DNA from: Microvelia longipes
Lineage: Eukaryota > Arthropoda > Insecta > Hemiptera > Veliidae
NCBI GenBank assembly: GCA_018340805.1
Contig: JACMZG010001911.1
Coordinates: 31,575,000 to 31,638,999 of the forward strand
Reading direction: 5' to 3'
Length of the DNA: 64,000 nucleotides
In this document: positions 11,590 through 22,773 of the stretch, in pieces
How the letters are laid out: every line of letters starts with the position of its first letter
How positions within the stretch are numbered: the first letter of the stretch is position 1
Program-made: the position numbers and the translations under genes
The notes under the pieces: generated by a model
Database searches by the model: none
Seen by the model: only the letters and a program-made list of their open reading frames with translations
Told to the model about the DNA's origin: nothing

Positions 11590-13644
11590 TTATTTAGTAA
11601 TTTCGATTTCTCTTTGAGTTTTATACAAGCGCCTATGATTCTCGCCACAAAATTGGAATTCAGCAGCAGCTTTCTTTGGTAAAGTGTTGAAGGGATCAAA
11701 CAATCAAACAACGATAAAATAAAACCAAAACTTAAAGAAATCATGACGCCTATTTATTCAGGCGACATATTAAAAACTCAAAAATAGAAAACGACAGATT
11801 ATTTTAATTCAGGAAAGTCTCATGCTAGGACCTTAATACCCTGTAGGTAGGACCTTCTGTTAATGAAAAGAAGGAGTTGTCAATATTTTACCCTCGAGGT
11901 CGATGGTTCCAGAACCGTCTGAATCAATTTCACCAATGATATCATCAATATCCTGTTGCGGGATTTTTTCATCCAATTCCGAAAGTAGATGTCTTAGAAT
12001 TTCAATCCCGATAAATCCATTTCCTAATCGATAGACAAAACAGAAATAAAATTTTAAAATAAAATAAATATTAAGGCAAATTTACCTTGGAGATCGACTG
12101 TTCCGGATCCGTCAGCATCAATTTCATCCATAATGCCATCAAGATCGTCACCAGACAACGAATGATCCAATTCCGCTAAGATTTCTCTCATCACTTCTAC
12201 AGTAATGTAACCGTTACCTACGTAACAACATACGAATTGATCAATCTTATTTCTAAGTTTTTTTCATTCCATTTGGGTTTCTGGAGTCTAACCTGTCTGG
12301 ATTGTTAAATAACTTTAAATTAGTACTTTTTCGCGGCACCATGACCCATAAATTATTTATAAATATATTAAATAACATGAGGAATGTATATATATTATAT
12401 ATATAATATATATATATATATATATTATATATTATATAATATATACATTAGCTGTGAACTTAGCGGAATCTCACAAGGTTTATCAGTAATTCTGCGAAGT
12501 GCATAAGCAACATCACATAGGGTTTTTACTTTTTAAAACCCTTTATTATTTTTTGATTGTTTAACTCTGTAATAAAAAAAATTGTCAATCTTTGTATTTT
12601 AAATTAATTTTTAAGGTGGCCGAAAAAAGTCCATCGTAAAGGACCATAAGATAAACAGTTTTCTATGGTTAATTGCTATACTCCGCACTGTAAAGTTCTT
12701 CAAAATATAATTATTTCGAATTAAAGGCTGTCGGTTATTATTAAAAACTCACATTTAAGGATAAAGCAAAACTGTCAGATATTACAGTCAAAAGAGGGAT
12801 GTCCGGACCTCAGCATTACCTCTTTTGGGTACATCATTTACTCTAAATATAATGTTGTTTAGAATGTAGGACCTTAAATTCAGAGCCCATCACAATTCAA
12901 ACCATTTGTACCTGAACTCTCTTGAAGTGCATGTGATATTCATCATGGAACATGCGCGATGGAGATTCGCTTTCATAGTGGGAAGCTTCATCAGGGATGT
13001 AGGACATCATGGATGAAAACTATCCTCTACAAAACTGAACTGAATCTTGGAGACGAGGGAGACCTATTTATACCTGTCTCTGACTACCTTGTCTTCGTGG
13101 ACAAAGATTTTAGTCATGAGAAAGGATATTAGGGTTTGAAGGTCCAGCAGGTCGCGAAGGGGCGTCCTGTCCGGCTGAATAATGGGGGGGTTTTGTTTTC
13201 ATCCATGATATCCTACATCCCTTTATATGCTGCTCACAGTGGAAGCGAAACGTCGGATTCTTCGTGTAAATTGACCACCGAAATACATAAATCTTCAACT
13301 TATCCCTGGTACTAAAAAGTACAAGAATACTAATTCTTATATTACATTTCCTCTCATTTATACCGTAGGCATATAGGAAATGTATTGTTTTTCTTTTATC
13401 ACTGGATAGTAAAACTAAAGTTAAAAATTTGTTGATAATTAAGGTTGTGTGAAACCACAAACCACGTATCTGATTAATCACAACATACCTTCCTTATCAT
13501 AAAAGCGAAAAGCTTCCCTTAGTTCTTCTTGTAATTTTTGTGGATTCTCTTCTTCAGGTAAAAATCGTGATGCTACTTTACAGAAATTATCAAAGTTCAT
13601 TTGCCCTGAATCTGAAAGAATGGACAAGCAATATATATAAATAA

Positions 13645-13719
<75 letters not shown>

Positions 13720-16700
13720 TATAAAAAGCCTTATTATATTTAGATTGACTTTACGATGTACATCGAGGTTACATCTATATGAATATACAACCAGAATATA
13801 CAATAGGATGAGCGTATTTATAAACAATTTTATTTGTTTTCTATTCTATTAGTCAAAGACTTTGTTTAAACCCTTCATTTGATTACAATATCATTTTTAA
13901 GGCGATAAAATTTAGTTATAACCTTCTCATTCACTCCTCATCAAGTCAGAAGTATTTTGTTTTTTTAATTTAAGATGGACCTGAAATGGTAAATAGGCTT
14001 ATTAACCCTTCGTTAATAAGCCCCCGATATGTATTAATAGTTAATAAACCCTTCGATAAATATTAATAGGCTTATTATATATACATATATCCTTTGATAT
14101 ATTATCAAACGATATATATCGTTTGATAATATATCAACGATTATATTATCTTGATAATATAATTGTTGTTCGATCAACCTATATTCTGACTTTCCATAGT
14201 CTGCAATTGGTACAATAAGCCATTCAGTGAGTTAGTGTCAAAGATGATAGATAGTCATATCAAAATTTAGTTATTTTGGGTAATATTAAAATGGGTAATA
14301 ATCACAAACTTACTGTATGGGTCGAATTCTTGATATATATTTACAAGTTCCCATTGAGTCTGTGGGCATCCTAACATTTCTAATATGGTGCCTATTTCAT
14401 TTAGAGGAATAGTTTTCTTCGCTTCATTTTCAAATGCTCCAAACGCTTTGCGTAATACTGAAAAAAAGTAAATCAAATTATAATTTATAAATATAAGTAA
14501 TTTATAGAATAATAAAAAAATATATATGGGTACGATTATTCCATAGCTTTATCCATAAATGACAATGCATCAACAAGTCTTTGTTGGAATTTCAAGAAAC
14601 TTCATAGTTTCTGAAGTTCTTTAGTCGAAGACTTTGATCTACGTCAATTTTCTTAATTCTTATTCAAAATTAAAAATTGTCTAGATTGTCGTCCTAAATG
14701 TCAAAAGATTTCATTCTTCACTCTTTAATGATTCTCAACACCAAAAAATTAAGATAATAATTTTGAAGAATATTATGACTCTCATCTATTAAGGGTCTAA
14801 TTAAGTATTTTTGAGGCAGTATATTTGTAATTCTTAGCGTAACTAATATTTTTAACTAAAGATCTAAATTAGAGAAATCTATTTATTGCACGACAGCCCA
14901 AAATAATGTAATTATAAATCCAAAACATCAAATAATTATTTAATTGGGGTTTCGAGTCATCACTTTCCTCTACAATTAGCATTACAAATGTGGAAACATT
15001 TGTATTTTTATTTGGCAAAGTAGTTTTCTTTGGGAATATTTTATTAATTCTTTAAAGGATATTTAATATTGTTTTTGTTTTTTTATATGGGCTGCACAGC
15101 GGCCCCATGGGCCTGAGCCTCTACTTTTAATATTATGGTCAGCCCCCTTGTTAAATCAAGTCGCGGTTAATCGATTACTTAATTAAGTTTTAAGTAATTA
15201 ATTACTTAATTAATTAATTAAGTTAGTTAAACATCTTTAAATTTTTGAATACCTTTTCAACTTATTTTTTTTTATCTAACAAAAAAATCAAGTAACAAAT
15301 TGACAATCAACTTGACAGACTATTGAACTTGAATATCAACTAGACTACATAAAAAAATACATTCTTTGGGCTAAATCATTGTATTGGTTTACGATATTTA
15401 CAACCAATATTGAATAATTCCCATAAAATAATTTTTCATGTCCTTGATAAAGACAGAGTTAATCTTGGAATATTTTTGCTTAACAAGCAAGATATATGTC
15501 CGTTTTCCATGCCAATTTTGTGTTTTGTGAATTAATATTAACAGTTTTAATGCCTATCTATAGATAGGAATTCAGGCCATTCAGTAGCCATTTGCACACT
15601 TGCGGTCATAACATAAAACTGTAACTTAAAATGCCTACAGTACAATTCATTTGATTTATTACCATCGATTAGTAATAATATTACTAATCAGAGATTTAAA
15701 AAGTAATAATTATCGTTTCTCCGTTTAAATAGTTCATTGGTATTTAAAGTTGGTTTCTATGGTTTCCGGTCGAAGATGTTGGACCAGTGTCAGAAAATGT
15801 TTTACTTGGGAAGAAAAATGTCATTAGGTTATAAATAGTTATTAAAATTTATTGATTGGCTTATCGTGACTAATCTTTGATGTAATTATTGCACGCAAAG
15901 TGATTATTTATTTTTGGATTTCAGCTGTTTTCAGCGAATTTCCTAATTAATAATGGGTTATCTTGTATTTCCATATCGCATTAATTAAGTAATAAGCATA
16001 GGTTGCTCCTGCATGTCTGTTTAAGAACTTTCTCATTTAATCTATTTATTCAAATTCGATAACTAACGAATCAAAAGAATTATTAAATATGATAATAAAA
16101 GGTTGTAAGCAATAGGTTGTATTAGGAGTATCATATTCCATATCGTCATATTCCAGTGCCATATATGCATAACTGTAATTATTTCATTACATAACTTAAT
16201 TACATAACTTAATTACATAACACATTACATTGTATCATAATGTGTCTTGTTTTATTTTTTCTATTCAGGCTGTTTTAGGGCAAAGATCAGTAAAATCCTT
16301 GGATGTAGCGAAGATCATTTCGACATTGCAAAGATTTTACGGGGCCAGTTTGTACGGCTAAATATATGCATAACTTATTATCAAATCATTTAAATTTATA
16401 TTTTTATAAACTTTCATTCGTAGAAATAATCACGAACGTTATGGCAATGTATTCAAACTGCTAAAATCTCAAAATATGAGGGGGAGGATATTTGAATCTC
16501 ATAACGACTCAAATAGTAAATTGAATACTCATATCAAAGGACTTTGTAGAAACAGCCCTCACAAAAGAGATCCTGTTTTCTTATCCTGGACACACATACA
16601 TAGATATGATAGTGATAGTAGTAGTAATTACATGTTAAAAGTATCGCAAAATTAAAATAACTTCACACTCTACGTTGTCTTTAATTTTTAAAAATTATCT

Positions 16701-19700
16701 AAGAAATTGTTATTAAAAAAAATTAAATCAAAACAGAATTATCAACTTACATCTAACTTGGTTGACTGATAATGTAATTTCTTCTTGAAACTGTTATAAA
16801 AACACAAAAAAATAATATTAATATATAGTTAAAAAAAATAAAAAGATAAAGCAAAAAAAGTTATTGTAATATTTATTTTATTTTATTGATAAAAGTTTAT
16901 CTCCAAAAAGAAAAAGAAATATGTTGAGTCTTATTTTAGTTTATTTAAGTTCTTGAAAAACTGAGGACTGGATTTCAAATTTTTCTTTAAAAGATTTTTT
17001 TCAAATCAGAAAGTTTTTTAAAAACATGTCTATTGTAATGAAACAGTTTATAAATAACAGTCACTCCTTGATGCACTATTTAAAAATTGTTGTGTATTTA
17101 CTAACCATGTTGCCGTAAAAAGACTTAAACTAAAATTAAGAGATATTTATCTGGTTCTTGACTGAGCGTAATCCTGGTATGACAGGGTTTGATTTGATTA
17201 GTTTGAAATAATCTAACTCTTGGCACAAACTAACACTATTTTTAATACCACTCAGTAGTAACTCTAGCGGAACATTGCAGTAGGAAAAGGTCACAAACTC
17301 TCTATTTCAAGCTGAGGTATCCCACATATTACACAGGAAATATATATGTATATTTAAATTTTTTAATATGTTGTCATTTTTCATTCCTAAGAAAATTTTT
17401 AATATTATAATCTATTTTTTTTTTGGAAAATGAATCAACTATAAAGTCTATGAAATTTCTCATTCAACATTTTCTCTTTCAAATTTTTATAGATTGAAAA
17501 TTTGATTTAATTCATTAAGGTGAGTTTGGAATTTCACTGCGACAATACTTCGCTTTCTTGGTCGGAGAGAAATAAAAGATTTCGCAACTATTTTCTTTTT
17601 TTGTTATGACTTTCATTCTCGATGAAATCAATTACGATCGCCAACATCATAATTATTACGAAATCTGTTGTTTTGATTTAAGTAATGTTTGTGTTTGTAC
17701 AGTGTTGTTTCTTTTAATAAATTAAATGGTCTCTTTTCAAAATGTTTATCTCTAACTTTCATGGAATTGATGGAATTGTTCACTTTGGATTGTGTATCCA
17801 TCTAAGGTACTAAAAACATATTAGAAAATAGTTATATAGATTAATGAAGAATCACTGCCCGCGATACTTGCTGTTGGATATGAATATCCCTGGACCGGTT
17901 TCGCATAACGCCATCATCAGCAGGCGGGGCAACACTCGAGCTCTTAACTAATAAAGTTATATTAGGGAATAACTTTATTTGTTGAAAGCTCGAGTGTTGT
18001 CTCGCCTGCTGATGATGGCGTTAAGCCAAAACCGGTCCAGGGATATTCATATCCAACAGCAAGTATTGACGGTAGCTGATTCTTTAATTGCTTCTTCAAC
18101 TTGCGGTAAATACAACCCTTTTAATTCTAGTGTAAGTACTAGTTTTTCCATTTTAAAATATAAAAAATCTGATAGAGTCCTTCGGTAACCACTTATTTAG
18201 CTTGGACACAGAAAGAGCCCTAAATACTTCATTTCAGAATATTTCAGAAGCTTCTCTCTCTTTGTTCGTTATAAACCTAACTCCATGTAAGAACGTCATT
18301 CAAAAGATCAGAATTATTGCTTAGTTAAGACTCTCTTGTTCTAGTTTAGCTAATGTGTATTTATTTAACCGAATTATGTCCAATCTGCACAGCTGGCACA
18401 GACTCACTTAACAACTTTTTTTCTCGAATGCTCTCCGTCAAACGCCCTCAAAGAGAAATACATCTTAACTTTACGCTCAGAAAACCTTACAGACTTACTC
18501 TACAATAAAAATGAATCTACCACCAATGGAGTTAATTATTTTACTATTCAAGCGATTAAGCTGAGACATGTTCTAGGAAACTAAATTTAAAAATACTATT
18601 ATACTTAAGTATTCTTATTTGCTATATATTCAAAACTAAATGTTTTCTAAAGCAGATATATTTTTCCTCTAATTTTTAATTATATACATTCTTTTAAAAT
18701 CTACTTTACTTAAAAAAAATTTTATAGGATATATTTCTTTTCCTATCACAGATTATTATTCTTTTTTTCATTTAAAAAACTTTACTTTTCTTTATTTTTA
18801 TTTTAAAAATGTGTTAAATATTAGTGCCATTTTGTAAGGCGAGACTTCTTTGTAAAAACATTATGTTTAAGCAAATAAATAAAATAAATAAATAAACTTT
18901 ATTTGTTGAGAGCTCGAGTGTTGCCCCGCCTGCTGATGATGGCGTTATGCCGAAACCGGTCTAGGTATATTCATATCCAACAGCAAGTATTGACGGTAGC
19001 TGATTCTTCGATTGGTTCTTCAACTTGCGGTAAATACAACCTTCTTAATTCTAGTGTAAGTACTAATTTTTTCATTTAACAACTTATATAATACTATTAA
19101 TTTTATCGTGAATACGCGAAGATTCACACTTATGTTAGTCAAAGAAATTTGACTAACATCGCGGCTTATAGTTATAGCGGCTAACATAGCGGCTTATAGT
19201 TATAGTGGCTTATAGTTATAGCGGCTAATATAGCGGCCAACATAACGGCTAACATAGCAGCCAACATAGCGGCTTATAGTTATAGCGGATTCACTGTCGA
19301 GATCATTGAAGTGTTAGTATTTATACTAACCTTTAACACCACGGTGGTCTAGGGTTCGCATCCCATGTTACGGTTTCAGTTAATAAAAGATTATTGCTCA
19401 AATAAATGATCGTCAACTTTAGATTAAATAATCTCAATCTCAGAAGTAATCATATTTAATCTCTTGCGACTTATCAGGAATAATCCATAAGCCTCTATTT
19501 TGTCTGGCTCTGTAGCCATGAACGTATATTCGTAATAAAATATTTCGCCAACTTTAATAATAGTTGATGTGTCTGAGATAGCTTCCGCAGGGTAAATACC
19601 CTGATCATTGCTTAGGCCAGTAACGGGTAATGTCATTTAATATTGAATTTTAATTATTAATAACGAATTTTTATAGGGAGATTATTACATTGAGTGAGAA

Positions 19701-21867
19701 TATTTTCATTGAGAAATTTTATATAGAAACAGGCCTCTGCTTTGAAGAGAGATAGAATATAGTTTTTTAAAACTAACCTACTAATTTGCTCTCATGGATA
19801 ATGTTTACTAAATAATACTCATTCACATCTTGAAATATCTCGCGTGATAATTTCTCTCACCATGACAATTTGTATACAACTGTATACAAATTGTATGACA
19901 ACTGCATTTCGATACTGAATGATTCGGCAAAACAAGTGTTTTAAACTATGATGATTAAAACAGTAATTAAATCCTTTAAATGTAAAGATTAATGTATTTT
20001 ACTCAGACACTTTCTTTGAGTGACCCAATTTAATTGGTACTGCTGATTTTATGGCTTAAGCTGAACCGGAAAACTCTATTTATGCGGCACTTCTTTCAAT
20101 AGTTACTCCCCTACTTTCATTTTGTTTATTACTCCTCTGTAACTTATTTAGTTGGTTGCTCCTTATCAAAAAAGTAAATAACCCACCATAGGAAAATACT
20201 TTTTATAGTCAAACCCAATCTTACCTACAAAATGGAATGGAATGAGATCGCAACTAAATCCTTTGTCTTTGTTAAACAAGTAGGGAGAAACTATCTAAAG
20301 AAGTACCATGTGCCTCATAATACTTCGTTTAAGAGATATTATAATATTTTTAGCATAGTATGTTCTTACCATCAAAGAACCTGTACTTAAGTGCATACTC
20401 TTAAGAACTACAACAGTTAACAAGCAGCTATTGTTTAATAAGACTACTTAATTTTAAGTTTTTTTAAATCTACTAAAAGGAGCTAGCTTAAAAAACTTAA
20501 GGTTGGAGGAAGCTACAGTTAAAAAAGGAAGCTAAATATGTTAAAACCATAATTAAAACAATAATTAAACATTTTAAATGTAAAGGTTAATATATTTTTG
20601 GGGCACTTTCTTTTGGTGACTATGTTTATTGTACTTCTGATACTGGTTTTTGTTACTTGTTGTCGCGGAGCGAAGACTTTATTTATTTATTTTTACATAT
20701 TTATTTTTATTGACAAACAGGTTGAAATAATTGTCATAATTTGTTATATTAGAAAAATATATTCAGTCTTGTTTGAGACAGCAAAGAAATAGCTTTATTA
20801 GTAATTCTAATGAAAATACGCTAAATGGTAGCAGAGCGTGGTTTCGATCCACGGACCTCTGGGTTATGGGCCCAGACTTGGCCCCCTTGTGAACTTGTTA
20901 ACTGTAAAAATTACTGTACACTAAGAAACGATGACTCATCGATATTTAAGGTTTGCACTAAGTATAGTTTTTTAAACTAACTTTATTAGTGAACTTTTGA
21001 TAAAATTATTTAAGAAGTGTGCAAATAAATATAGAGAAGACTTATTCATAACGGAACATGACATGCACTATTGGATAGTATACCTGAAGATAAAGTGCAA
21101 GAAGCTAGAGCAGTCAAATTAAATTTGTAACCTAAAAAATCTAATAAAAGGTAAGTAAAGTTAATAAAAAAGAATTTTTGTCATTAATTTGTTGATTTTC
21201 TCTATTTTAAAGGTAAAATCTTGTACGCACAACAAGAACTAACAGTCACAACTCTCAGAGTAATAATTAATTCCCTCGGCTTTGTCTTGGGAATTAAAAA
21301 TATGGTCACTCCGGGAACCAACATATAAGTCTCTTGGGTTTACTTCGAGACCTTACATTCCTGATCCTCTCGGCTTTCGCCTTCAGGGATCTATTTCATT
21401 GCTCAAGGAGTTATTTACTTTACTTACTTACTTTATTTACTCAAGGAGTTACTAACTTTACTCTCTTGGTGCGTAAATAACTATTACACCCCATTAACAT
21501 AACCGTATCCCATTGCTGAAGTTTAATTGGCTATTTTCATACTTACTAATCAGTCCAAAATGTATTTCCATATAGAGTACATAAGTTCTCTTGTTGTACT
21601 CTCTTTTTATTACAATTAATATAAAAAATTGTTACTACTTACTTGGGCCATTAAAATTTGATTTATCTTATGAGTCCAAAAATGCCGTTGTGACATATCA
21701 GTCAGTAAATCAATGGACGACTGAATGTCGTCAATAATTGCCGGGATGACATCATGAGTGAGGAAGTCAGTTGCTCTGTCGTACTCAAAGTAAAATGGGT
21801 CGCTAACTTCGCCTTTATAACGGTTTGTGTATGTGTACTCTTTCTTCTTCTCCGACTTTGAGTTCAT
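11590..21867 (-). CDS. Troponin C-family EF-hand protein, with duplicated EF3-EF4 exon
   Basis: Minus-strand exons joined by splice site and phase: 21643-21867 (start Met, 75 residues), 16751-16790, 14314-14457, 13489-13611, then two alternative 132-bp exons, 12086-12217 (5a) and 11892-12023 (5b). Troponin C features: [11 protein letters not shown] helix, [15 protein letters not shown] (EF2), [15 protein letters not shown] (EF3) and [12 protein letters not shown] (EF4). EF1 is degenerate, EF2 loop position 12 is Asn and EF3 position 12 is Val, so only EF4 should bind calcium well, as in insect single-site flight-muscle troponin C. The first exon adds 75 unfamiliar residues ([18 protein letters not shown] and onward), unlike the usual roughly 150-160-residue protein. 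Its link to exon 2 rests on phase 0 and good splice sites only. A possible last exon is 11590-11669 ([13 protein letters not shown] to a stop), but it lacks the usual EFMEMMTG, so the 3' end is unsure. Confidence 0.72.
11892..12023 (-). CDS. EF3-EF4 exon, version 5b, of the troponin C-like gene
   Basis: It reads [20 protein letters not shown] and then [13 protein letters not shown], exactly the same length and phase as 5a, with a TAG acceptor and a GTAAAA donor. It lies only about 60 bases downstream of 5a in transcript orientation. Such an arrangement fits mutually exclusive splicing, but tandem inclusion would also keep the frame. Confidence 0.78.
12086..12217 (-). CDS. EF3-EF4 exon, version 5a, of the troponin C-like gene
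   Basis: It reads [17 protein letters not shown] and then [13 protein letters not shown], between a TAG acceptor and a GTAAAT donor. It begins with two bases completing the Gly codon left by the upstream exon and ends with one base, the same phases as version 5b. The EF4 loop is canonical through position 11; position 12 depends on the next exon. Confidence 0.8.
12383..12447. repeat. AT microsatellite
   Basis: Near-pure alternating A and T in TATATATAT blocks, with TTATAT interruptions, in the intron between EF-hand exons 4 and 5a. Confidence 0.85.
12975..13250. repeat. Diverged inverted repeat, possibly a retroelement terminus
   Basis: A left arm (about 12,978-13,020, with GGGATGTAGGACATCATGG) is mirrored at about 13,196-13,222 (CCATGATATCCTACATCCC). 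Both are joined to AGTGGAAGCGAAACGTCGG-type sequence (13,238-13,256). This resembles the palindromic termini at 18 kb and 50.8 kb in style, not in sequence. No coding sequence is supported. Confidence 0.4.
13646..13721. repeat. AT microsatellite
   Basis: More than 70 bases of nearly uninterrupted (AT)n, just upstream in transcript terms of the EF-hand exon at 13489-13611. Read as protein it gives only Ile-Tyr repeats, so no gene is implied. Confidence 0.9.
14094..14137. repeat. Perfect 44-bp palindrome
   Basis: The sequence is its own reverse complement with no spacer: TTGATATATTATCAAACG, then ATATAT at the centre, then the mirror. A smaller hairpin, GGCTTATTAAC/GTTAATAAGCC, lies about 90 bases upstream (about 13,997-14,023). 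Both lie in an intron of the EF-hand gene. Confidence 0.9.
17848..18085. mobile_element. Palindromic Penelope-like terminus, two inverted copies
   Basis: Two arms of about 115 bp (17,848-17,963 and 17,968-18,085) are inverted copies carrying GATACTTGCTGTTGGATATG on the left, mirrored on the right. Each arm contains CTGCTGATGATGGCG followed by a short stem and AAACCGGT. The CTGATGA-stem-(G)AAA layout recalls the hammerhead ribozymes in terminal repeats of Penelope-like retroelements. That assignment is inference; no reverse transcriptase or GIY-YIG domain is visible nearby. Confidence 0.6.
18893..19075 (+). mobile_element. Third copy of the Penelope-like terminus, direct orientation
   Basis: It repeats the right arm of the 18-kb palindrome in the same orientation: CTCGAGTGTTG, CTGCTGATGATGGCGTTATG, CCGAAACCGGTC, ATATCCAACAGCAAG, and a downstream tail CTTGCGGTAAATACAACC shared with 18,100-18,120. 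This is the copy closest to a hammerhead core, CTGATGA-T-GGC-GTTAT-GCC-GAAA. Confidence 0.6.
19150..19290. repeat. Degenerate minisatellite of AGCGGCTTATAGTTAT and AGCGGCTAACAT units
   Basis: Around ten interleaved short units beginning with a GCGGCT/CGGCCA-type core alternate TTATAGTTAT and AACAT tails. It is GC-richer than its surroundings. Confidence 0.75.
19306..19425 (+). mobile_element. 5'-truncated tRNA-derived SINE
   Basis: It matches the full SINE at 27,715 in order: GTTAGTATTTATACTAACC, CACGGTGGTCTAG, GGTTCGCATCCC (a good pol III B box), ACGGTTTCAGTT, AGATTATTG, and ATCG..AACTTTAGA. The A-box half is missing or heavily diverged. Confidence 0.65.
19427..19636 (-). CDS. Unrecognised 69-70 codon open reading frame
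   Basis: An ATG-initiated frame with balanced amino acid content ([20 protein letters not shown] and onward, [14 protein letters not shown], ending SEIEII), unlike the Ile/Lys-rich noise elsewhere in this AT-rich window. CTATAAAAAT lies about 35-45 bases upstream. I recognise no family, signal peptide or membrane segment. It lies between exons 1 and 2 of the EF-hand gene on the same strand. It may be a fragment of a mobile element or chance. Confidence 0.25.
20826..20875 (-). tRNA. 3' half of an initiator tRNA-Met, with encoded CCA (pseudo-tRNA or primer site)
   Basis: On the minus strand it reads CTGGGCCCATAACCCAG (anticodon arm with CAT), AGGTC, then a T arm CGTGGATCGAAACCACG, GCTCTGCTA and CCA. 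That is the 3' half of eukaryotic initiator tRNA-Met. The D arm and 5' acceptor strand are not present upstream, so it is not a functional gene. Because CCA is normally added after transcription, its presence suggests reverse transcription of a mature tRNA. Alternatively, the plus-strand TGGTAGCAGAGCG could be a retrotransposon primer-binding site extended into the tRNA. Confidence 0.7.
21230..21490. repeat. Dispersed repeat with CTCGGCTTTGYCTYGGGA motif
   Basis: A fragment sharing CCCTCGGCTTTGTCTTGGGA, TCGGCTTTCGCCTTCAGG and CTCTTGGTGCGTAAATAACTATT with copies at about 26,400-26,525 and about 32,455-32,640. It lies in the first intron of the EF-hand gene. Confidence 0.6.
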
Positions 21868-22517
21868 TCCTCGCCTAGATACGATAAATTAAGATTTCTC
21901 TCAAGCCAAATGGTTTAAATTTATCAATATTGATGACCTTGAACATAAGTATAATTATATAGAATATTCGTATAACAGAAAACAGAATTTCTTTCTTTTG
22001 CAAAAAAGTGGAAAATTATCCTGATGCAATCAGCTATTAGAGGAATACAATTAAAGCTAGTAAAGAAAATAGCACACCAACCATATAAGTAATTTTTCAT
22101 TATTTTTATACTTATCCTTTCCTCATTATACCCTAGGTATATACAAAAAGTTTTGTGTTTGCTCTAAAAAAACTTGAAACCGAGATGTTACCTAATTATA
22201 CGTTTAAGGCGTTTTAGACCTCCTGTGTAGATTTTTTTGGGGGGGGGGGAGGATCTAAGTTCTCATTGTATGAAGATAAGATGATAACACTGGAAGCAGT
22301 GTGTTTACGCAAGGTTCAAACCTTGGTACAAAAATCTCTTATGACAAAAATACAACCAGAAAGAAAATAAAAACAAATTTTACACTGTTATTTAGCAAAA
22401 AAATTCATATGACGCGGTAAAATGTTCAGATCATTAAAATGTAGCATGTGTGGCAGACGACATGACAGAAATTACTACTAAGTTACGTTAAAAAATGAAT
22501 GATGTTAGAAATGACTA

Positions 22518-22773
22518 AGGTGATTCAATTTGATGGAAACAAACAAACGCATTCAGAGATTTCAGCTGGTTAAAACCTCATTCACGTCATTCATAAAAAA
22601 GTCTGGACTTTTTTTATGAATGACGTGTGACGTCATTGCAGGAATCGTTACAGGCGGTTAACATTGAAAATTCACTATTTATTCCTGCAATGACATCAAT
22701 TCCGGACTATAAGCTAACATAGTCAAACAAAAAATTTGATTTCACTCATAAAAACCCTCCAATGGAATCACCT
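22518..22773. mobile_element. 256-bp MITE with AGGTGATTC ends and TA duplication
   Basis: The ends AGGTGATTC and GAATCACCT are inverted, flanked by TA on both sides, as for Tc1/mariner-type elements. Inside are nested perfect hairpins: CACGTCATTCATAAAAAA with its mirror (about 22,575-22,630), and GTCATTGCAGGAAT with ATTCCTGCAATGAC. No coding capacity. Confidence 0.75.

Noticed and set aside
13597..13827. Open frame of Ile-Tyr repeats on the minus strand
   Set aside because: Produced by an AT microsatellite.
22262..22330. Possible tRNA gene around AGGTTCAAACCTTGG
   Set aside because: A T-arm-like hairpin is present but no acceptor, D or anticodon arms could be folded around it.
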